A stretch of DNA of 59,158 bases from Bacteroidales bacterium. GTDB lineage: Bacteria > Bacteroidota > Bacteroidia > Bacteroidales > UBA4417. This document shows positions 53,892 to 59,158 of this stretch, one piece after another. Location of the stretch: the NCBI GenBank assembly GCA_030654075.1, contig JAURYB010000022.1, forward strand, positions 1-59,158, in the 5' to 3' direction. Numbering within the stretch: position 1 is the first letter of the stretch; every line of letters starts with the position of its first letter. A program made the translations under genes and the position numbers. The notes beneath the pieces are model-generated. The model worked only from the letters and a program-made list of their open reading frames with translations. It made no database searches and was not told the origin of the DNA.

Positions 53892-55544
53892 ATGAAAAAA
53901 TTATTTGTATTTGCCTTCCTGTTATTTACCGCGTCAAATGTTTGGGCCCAAAAGAGCGAGCCTTTGCGTCTCGAAATACCTGCGCCAGCAGGAAGTGATC
54001 CTTTTAATTATGTAGCTGCCGGAAAGAATGGGATTTGTATTTTCTTCCCAACTGTTAGTGGAAGCGGTAAAGACAGTATAAGCTGGTCGTTTACAATGAC
54101 TGATGATCAACTTAAGGAAAAATGGCATAGAATGGTTCCTCTTCATAAGGATGTTACTTACTTAAAAAGCATATCATCAAAAGAAGCCATTTATTTGCTT
54201 TTTCATGATACAAAACAGAATAAAGAAGGCAATATTTTTGTATTTATGATTATCCCCCGCCTTCAGGTAATAACCGAACACAGAGGAAGCATACCGGATA
54301 AAGCTGAAGTGGTTGACTTTGAACTATCAGATAATGTAGCTTATATTGGCTACAACAGCAGGAAAAGCCAGCCAGGGATAATAGGATTCTCACTTGTAAC
54401 GGGTGAAAAAAGCAAATATGATATTACCACCGAAAAAGACGCTCTGTTGCTTGATATATCAATTGATACAACACGACAGGATATCTTTGCTACCTATAAA
54501 ATCCAGTATTCATCAACCCGCAACCATTTATATGTAAACCAATACAATTTGCCTGGCGCACTTGTAAAAACATTTGATTTTACCGAACAGGTTGAGAAAA
54601 AGAACTTTAATTCGGCACAATTCATTCCCCGCGGTGAAGGAAACGGAGTGGTAGCCGGTACTTATGGCTTTAATGTAACAAGTACCCGCAGGCAATACGA
54701 CTATTATGACAATTATTACAATAGCTATTACTACAATTATTATTCTCCATACTACTCAAGGCAGCCGGACTACGATGCGAACGAAGACAAAACACCAGTG
54801 TCGGACGGCTATTTTACCGCAACTGTAAGCAATGGAATTGCCGATAAAATAAAATACTATAACTTCAGTGGATTTAGCAATGCATTCAAGTATATTACGG
54901 ATCCCAATGCGCTGCGGGCAAAAGCGCGGCCACTTAAAAAGAAAGAAAAAACTTCCGAGTCTGAATCCACCAATACTGACATCCTAAATGACAAAACGCT
55001 CAACCTCAGGCTTATTACACATGAATTATTAGTTAACAACGGGCAAATTATAATTTCATCCGAAGCGTACTCCCCCGAATATCATACGAATACTCAAATG
55101 TCGTATGATTTCTATGGCAGAGCTTTTCCTACTTCATACCAGGTTTTCGATGGGTTTCGTTATTCTCACGCGTTTGTGGCCGGATTTGACAGCATTGGTA
55201 ATATGTTGTGGAATAATGGGATGGAGATGCGGGATATTATTACCAAATACCTGAACCGGAAATTAAACTGCCTGTTCGAAAATGATGAGACTGTACTCTA
55301 TTATAATGCAAATAACAAAGTAGCATTTAAAACTATAAAAGGAAGTACTATCGTTGAGAACACTTCCTATACAACCCTGGTGCCAAAACGCACCAACGAT
55401 CAACCTTATGATGAATACCTTGGCACAATCGAACATTGGTATGATGATTACTTTATAGCAACCGGATACCAAACTATCAGGAATAATTACCTCGAAAACA
55501 ACAAGCGCAATGTTTTCTATATCAGCAAGATGGCGTTCAGATAG
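53892..55544 (+). CDS. secreted protein with Tyr-rich insert, function unknown
   Basis: A 550-residue protein when started at 53892 (MKKLFVFAFLLFTASNVWAQ), where a clean signal peptide begins; the upstream ATG at 53862 would put ten residues before it. The mature part is beta-rich with repeated blade-like strands (LYLLFHDTKQN, VAYIGYNSRKSQ) suggesting a propeller. About residues 280-310 form a Tyr/Asn-rich tract (about 14 Tyr in 30 positions, YYDNYYNSYYYNYY in the core). There is no T9SS domain or lipobox. I recognise no family. It is monocistronic. Confidence 0.75.
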   Translation: MKKLFVFAFLLFTASNVWAQKSEPLRLEIPAPAGSDPFNYVAAGKNGICIFFPTVSGSGKDSISWSFTMTDDQLKEKWHRMVPLHKDVTYLKSISSKEAIYLLFHDTKQNKEGNIFVFMIIPRLQVITEHRGSIPDKAEVVDFELSDNVAYIGYNSRKSQPGIIGFSLVTGEKSKYDITTEKDALLLDISIDTTRQDIFATYKIQYSSTRNHLYVNQYNLPGALVKTFDFTEQVEKKNFNSAQFIPRGEGNGVVAGTYGFNVTSTRRQYDYYDNYYNSYYYNYYSPYYSRQPDYDANEDKTPVSDGYFTATVSNGIADKIKYYNFSGFSNAFKYITDPNALRAKARPLKKKEKTSESESTNTDILNDKTLNLRLITHELLVNNGQIIISSEAYSPEYHTNTQMSYDFYGRAFPTSYQVFDGFRYSHAFVAGFDSIGNMLWNNGMEMRDIITKYLNRKLNCLFENDETVLYYNANNKVAFKTIKGSTIVENTSYTTLVPKRTNDQPYDEYLGTIEHWYDDYFIATGYQTIRNNYLENNKRNVFYISKMAFR

Positions 55545-55554
55545 GGAATGAGAT

Positions 55555-55668
55555 GATTTTGGGTGTGGGATGAAGGAGCGAGGGAGCGAAAGGGCGAGGA
55601 AGCGAAAGGGTGAAAGGGCGAGAGGGCGTAAGGGTGAATGGCGAGGAATAAAAGGGCGAATGGTATCA
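55555..55668. repeat. purine-rich GAAAGGGCGA repeat tract
   Basis: About 110 bases are built from GAAAGGGCGA/GGAGCGAGGG variants, almost all purine on the plus strand. It lies between the two convergent stop codons (55544 and 55760). No protein frame uses it; probably slippage-generated. It could form unusual (triplex or G-rich) DNA. Confidence 0.6.
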
Positions 55669-55759
55669 ATTACATTGGGTAAGTCTACAGGAAAACACAG
55701 TAACGAAAAGGCCGATAGTATCTAACTATCAACTTTTTCAAATGAATGGTAAAATCGAT

Positions 55760-57520
55760 TTATTTGGTGATCCTTATTTCTACTCTCCGGTTTTGGGTAC
55801 GTCCTTCGGATGTGTTGTTATCTGCAACAGGATTCTTTTTACCTAAGTACGCCTTCTTAATTTTTGTTGGACTTATTCCTCTTTGCTTGAGGTAATCAAC
55901 CACATAATTTACGCGTTTCTCGGATAAGTGAAAGTTCTTGTATTCTGCTTCATTGGCATCTTCAAATCCTGTAATTGAAATTCCGGCATTAGGATTCGCT
56001 TTCATATATGTAACAATTTCATCAAGAATAATAGTATTCCTGAATGTTTGTATTACGGTAAAGCTGCCAGGATCGAAATAGACAATTTTAGCAAGAACGA
56101 TTTCAGTTCCTTTGTTAATCGTTGGGCAACCATTATTGGAAATAACTCCAGCTACACCGGGACATTCGTCTTTATTATCAGGAACACCGTCTCCATCTGT
56201 ATCACGGCATCCATTGAATTTAGCAAGGCCTTTTATATCAGGACATAAATCATCTTTATCAGCAATCCCGTCGCCATCCCGGTCAGGACAACCTAAAAGT
56301 TCTGGTTTTCCAGGTTTATCAGGACATCTGTCATCAATATCTGCAACTCCATCAGCATCCAGGTCAGGACATCCGGAAAGCTCTTCTTTACCAGGTACAT
56401 CCGGACATCTGTCATCCAAATCTGCTACATGGTCGCCATCCCGGTCAGGACAGCCGGCCAGATCTTTTTTACCAGTGGTATCCGGACATCTGTCATCTCT
56501 ATCTGCAACTCCGTCGCCATCGCGGTCCGGACAGCCGGCTAATTCTTTCTTACCAGGTTCATCCGGACATCTGTCATCTTTATCCGCTACTCCGTCGGTG
56601 TCATAGTCAGGACAGCCGGCCAGTTCTGCCTTGCCTGCTTCATCCGGACATCTGTCATCTATATCTGCAACTCTGTCATCATCGCGATCAGGACAACCAG
56701 CTAATTCTTTCTTACCAGGTTCATCCGGGCATCTGTCATCTTTATCAGCAACACCATCATTGTCAATATCCGGACAACCTGACAATTTAATTTTACCCGG
56801 AATTTCCGGACATGCGTCATTTTTATCTGTTACACCATCATAGTCAGTATCTTTACCTTTGTAGTTGATTTGAATCCCTATTGAAGTAAAACTGTAATGG
56901 TCATTCTTTTTCCCGTTGTCAGTAAAATCGAGACCATCACTTTTAAAGGTTAGATGGTCTCCATATTCCAGATTTATAGCCAGATACTGGTTTAAACGAA
57001 ATGAAACACCGGCACCTATTGGAACAAAAAGTTCATGTTGCTGTTCGGAATGCTGTTTAACAACCTCCCGGGGTTCAATATTTTCAAGCGTTGATTGATA
57101 AGTAGTAAACCCTGCTCCTGAATAAAGGTAGAAATTCACCAGTCTTGTTTCATTATACTTTACAAAAATATCATTTACATTAATGGTGAGATTCAACGAA
57201 GCATCCCACAGTTCAGAATAAAACACCTGATTCAGATCGGTTCTTTTTCTATACAAATCAGCTTTCAGGACTTGCCCCCTTAATCCGAAAACAGGACTGA
57301 GCTGGTAACCTGAAATAGCTCCGAACGCTATTTGAGAATCGCCATTCCAATAATCATTCGCCTTGTTTAAGTCCCCAAAATACTGGGTGGCACCAAAATT
57401 GGGCTGGAAATAAAAATAGCCATCCATTTTCTCAGTTTTCAATGAATCCTGAGCCAGGGACATGACCGAAATGAAATTAAAAGCAAAAAATGAAATTAAA
57501 ATTAATGTAAGTCTTATCAT
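55760..57520 (-). CDS. OmpA-family protein with nine thrombospondin type-3 repeats
   Basis: A 586-residue outer-membrane protein. Signal peptide ends at SLAQ (24). An N-terminal barrel (about 30-220; GYFYFQPNFGATQYFGDLNKAN to IGIQINYKG) is followed by nine calcium-binding TSP3 repeats of about 23 residues (about 226-440; D-x-DGVADxDDRCPDxPGKxxLxGCPD) and an OmpA C-terminal peptidoglycan-binding domain (about 455-586; GFEDANEAEYKNFHLSEKRVNYV, GRTQNRRVEIRI). It links outer membrane to peptidoglycan, and its Ca2+ repeats form a rigid spacer. Repeat DNA is nearly identical over the central units. Own -7 box at 57573-57580. Confidence 0.92.
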   Translation of the reverse strand: MIRLTLILISFFAFNFISVMSLAQDSLKTEKMDGYFYFQPNFGATQYFGDLNKANDYWNGDSQIAFGAISGYQLSPVFGLRGQVLKADLYRKRTDLNQVFYSELWDASLNLTINVNDIFVKYNETRLVNFYLYSGAGFTTYQSTLENIEPREVVKQHSEQQHELFVPIGAGVSFRLNQYLAINLEYGDHLTFKSDGLDFTDNGKKNDHYSFTSIGIQINYKGKDTDYDGVTDKNDACPEIPGKIKLSGCPDIDNDGVADKDDRCPDEPGKKELAGCPDRDDDRVADIDDRCPDEAGKAELAGCPDYDTDGVADKDDRCPDEPGKKELAGCPDRDGDGVADRDDRCPDTTGKKDLAGCPDRDGDHVADLDDRCPDVPGKEELSGCPDLDADGVADIDDRCPDKPGKPELLGCPDRDGDGIADKDDLCPDIKGLAKFNGCRDTDGDGVPDNKDECPGVAGVISNNGCPTINKGTEIVLAKIVYFDPGSFTVIQTFRNTIILDEIVTYMKANPNAGISITGFEDANEAEYKNFHLSEKRVNYVVDYLKQRGISPTKIKKAYLGKKNPVADNNTSEGRTQNRRVEIRITK

Positions 57521-57572
57521 CTTATTTTCATAATTGCTTAACTTATGAATTGACAGTTAATAATACTGCCAA

Positions 57573-57580
57573 CAAATATA
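57573..57580 (-). promoter_or_regulatory. -7 box of OmpA/TSP3 gene
   Basis: The minus-strand sequence TATATTTG matches TAnnTTTG, 53 bases before the start codon. Confidence 0.4.
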
Positions 57581-57873
57581 CTAAAATATGAAAGAAAAAA
57601 GAGACCGATAAAAATACCATCCTTTAAAGATGATTGACCCGGTGATTGGGATTATGACAAAAGGTAGCTTTTTGGGAAAACATTGTGAATGCATTTTGGG
57701 GGTTTACATTTTTACACTTAGGTTCCATGTGATTAAAGTTCAATGGCGATGAATGAGAAAAGTTCAGAAACTTTTCATTTTTTATTCTTCTACTATGTAA
57801 AAAGAGAACAGGAAATCCGGAGGGAATTTACTTTTTGTAAGAAAAATTCGAATTAAAACAACGGAAAAACAGT

Positions 57874-57881
57874 TAAATTTG
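57874..57881 (+). promoter_or_regulatory. -7 box of repeat-protein gene
   Basis: TAAATTTG matches TAnnTTTG, 100 bases before the ATG at 57981. No -33 element. Confidence 0.3.
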
Positions 57882-57980
57882 TTATACCTTCGCTTATAGA
57901 AATAGAATAAGCAAAGTCATTTTTTTGTTTTACATATAACCCTCTGCTTACCAATGACCTGATAACATTGATAACTACTT

Positions 57981-59158
57981 ATGGGAATTTTCATACATCA
58001 CACTATTTATCGCGTAATACTTACTTTGGTGAGTGTGTTGGTGTTTTGGGGCGAAGGACTAAAAGGTCAGACTCCCATTCTTTCAGTCAATCCTACTATA
58101 TTAAGTGGTTTTTTTTATACGGAAAACGCCGGACCTTCCTCATCAAATAGTTATAGCTTAAGCGGTTCCGACCTCACTCCGGTTTCAGGTGATATTACCA
58201 TTACCTGCTTATCATACTATGAAGTTTCAATCGATAACTTAATATTCGGATCAACAGCAATTATTCCGTATTTAAGTGGCGGTATTCCTGACATACCAGT
58301 TTATGTTCGACTTAAAGCCGGCCTGATCCCGGGAAATTATGACGGAGAATTGATTGTAAATGCCGGTGGTGGAGCAACTGATGTTTCAGTTAGCTGTAGT
58401 GGTACCGTAACATGTGCTTTACCTGCGGCACCTATAGGGATAGCTGCTGATCCGGCAACAATATGCAGCGGTTTATCTTCGATCCTTTCGGTGACTGATC
58501 CTGGTGCCGGATATACTACAGACTGGTACACGGTAAGTTGTGGCGGTACCGCGGTTGCCGGTGGCACAGGTATTAACTCAGTATCAGTAAGCCCGGCAAC
58601 TACGACAGTTTATTATGCGCAGACCAGGAATACAACCACAGGTTGCGTTTCGGCTTGTACTAACGTTGCGGTTACCGTGAATTCGCTTTCTGCAATACCT
58701 GCGGGGATATCCGCGAGTCCGGCAACAATATGCAGCGGTTTATCTTCTATCCTTTCGGTGACTGATCCTGGTGCCGGATATACTACGGACTGGTTTACTA
58801 CAAGTTGTGGTGGGACACCGGTTGCCGGTGGCACAGGTATTAACTCAGTATCCGTAAGCCCGGCAACTACAACGACTTATTATGCACAGACAAGAAATAC
58901 AACCACAGGTTGCGTTTCGGCTTGTATGAACGTAACGGTTACAGTGAATTCGCTTTCTGCAATTCCTGCGGGGATATCCGCGAGTCCGGCAACAATATGC
59001 AGCGGTTTATCTTCTATCCTTTCGGTGACTGATCCTGGTGCCGGATATACTACAGACTGGTTTACTACAAGTTGTGGCGGTACCCCGGTTGCCGGTGGTA
59101 CAGGTATTAACTCTTTATCAGTAAGCCCGGCAACTACGACAGTTTATTATGCGCAGAC
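57981..59158 (+). CDS. 5' part of a large repeat-containing secreted protein (truncated by window end)
   Basis: An open frame of 392 codons runs from ATG 57981 to the window end with no stop. It starts with a hydrophobic signal region (HHTIYRVILTLVSVLVFWG) cleaved near GLKGQ, then an N-terminal beta domain (about 32-150; LSVNPTILSGFF...GNYDGELIVNAGG). From about residue 158 there are Ig-like repeats of 89 residues beginning PATICSGLSSILSVTDPGAGYTTDWY, with four cysteines each. The repeats are nearly identical at DNA level (267 bp). Such Ig-like (SprB/gliding-adhesin-type) repeats are common in T9SS cargo; a C-terminal sorting domain would lie outside the window. Confidence 0.85.
   Translation, partial: MGIFIHHTIYRVILTLVSVLVFWGEGLKGQTPILSVNPTILSGFFYTENAGPSSSNSYSLSGSDLTPVSGDITITCLSYYEVSIDNLIFGSTAIIPYLSGGIPDIPVYVRLKAGLIPGNYDGELIVNAGGGATDVSVSCSGTVTCALPAAPIGIAADPATICSGLSSILSVTDPGAGYTTDWYTVSCGGTAVAGGTGINSVSVSPATTTVYYAQTRNTTTGCVSACTNVAVTVNSLSAIPAGISASPATICSGLSSILSVTDPGAGYTTDWFTTSCGGTPVAGGTGINSVSVSPATTTTYYAQTRNTTTGCVSACMNVTVTVNSLSAIPAGISASPATICSGLSSILSVTDPGAGYTTDWFTTSCGGTPVAGGTGINSLSVSPATTTVYYAQ
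58452..59158 (+). repeat. 267-bp tandem coding repeats
   Basis: Successive copies start at 58452, 58719 and 58986 (period exactly 267 bases, 89 codons). The third is cut by the window end. Copies differ at only scattered bases, mostly silent or conservative, for example TACACG versus TTTACT. The near identity indicates recent duplication or continued homogenisation inside the adhesin gene. Confidence 0.9.

Larger units (their letters stand above)
57521..57980. other. 460-bp divergent intergenic region
   Basis: AT-rich DNA between the OmpA-type gene (minus) and the repeat protein (plus). It holds -7 boxes for both (57573-57580 minus and 57874-57881 plus). No ORF or RNA gene is evident. Confidence 0.5.

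Noticed and set aside
56112..56606. 164-codon plus-strand frame opposite the OmpA/TSP3 gene
   Set aside because: It is the antisense shadow of the TSP3 repeats (Ser/Pro/His-rich repeats mirroring the Asp/Cys repeats) and has no independent coding signal.
58452..59158. Possible CRISPR or satellite array at the window end
   Set aside because: The 267-base units are in-frame coding repeats with no short repeat-spacer pattern.

Overview
The window is chromosomal DNA from a member of the Bacteroidota, most likely a free-living, at least partly anaerobic Bacteroidales/Marinilabiliales-type organism. The evidence is type IX secretion (T9SS) C-terminal sorting domains, Bacteroidota-type -7 promoter boxes (TAnnTTTG) in front of many genes, a fused formimidotransferase-cyclodeaminase, a HydF maturase for [FeFe]-hydrogenase, and SusD-less but lipoprotein- and barrel-rich envelope genes. 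The DNA is AT-rich throughout. I see no rRNA, tRNA or CRISPR array, and no intact insertion sequence. The only transposase-like gene is a stand-alone IS1595-type zinc-ribbon fragment.

Layout. 0-4.9 kb: ftsE-like ATPase, a Wzi-like outer-membrane protein, a Crp/Fnr regulator, a ParE-type toxin-antitoxin pair and a HEPN-like gene. 5-9.4 kb (minus strand): an apparent operon of an unknown membrane-anchored protein, aspartate ammonia-lyase, purU and hydF. 9.7-15.8 kb: aldo/keto reductase, ftcD and hutI (the late steps of histidine breakdown), cutC and a CaCA-family exchanger that lacks one conserved acidic residue. 16-23.4 kb: DUF2752 and TM2 membrane proteins, the IS1595 fragment, a duplicated thioredoxin pair (lipoprotein plus cytosolic form), WbqC, a 7TM-HD c-di-AMP phosphodiesterase, an NlpC/P60 peptidase and an MFS exporter. 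23.4-24.2 kb is gene-free and holds a 469-bp element with 27-bp imperfect terminal inverted repeats. 24.2-38.3 kb: P5C dehydrogenase, SDR, PAP2 phosphatase, flavin-binding PPOX protein, a large secreted peptidase-propeller-barrel protein, a receiver-only response regulator, a T9SS cargo, RluA-type pseudouridine synthase, panB and dnaK. 38.4-41.2 kb is a large multidomain T9SS cargo. 53.9-59.2 kb holds a Tyr-rich secreted protein, an OmpA-type protein with nine thrombospondin-3 repeats, and the 5' part of a repeat-rich secreted protein cut by the window end.

The most interesting block is 41.6-53.6 kb. Nine closely spaced plus-strand genes look like one transcription unit: a DUF47/PhoU-like protein, a PiT-family anion permease whose cytoplasmic C-terminus is a coiled coil plus LuxR-type helix-turn-helix, a phosphate-selective porin O/P, a lamin-tail-domain lipoprotein, an SdiA-regulated-type propeller lipoprotein with a TTG start, a divergent CYTH-like protein, a canonical CYTH triphosphate-tunnel enzyme, a DASS/SLC13 permease, and a 941-residue protein combining a degenerate PHP-like domain with a membrane domain. 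My reading (inference) is a self-regulated phosphate or phosphorylated-anion acquisition and processing system in which the PiT protein may act as transporter and membrane-tethered transcription factor at once.
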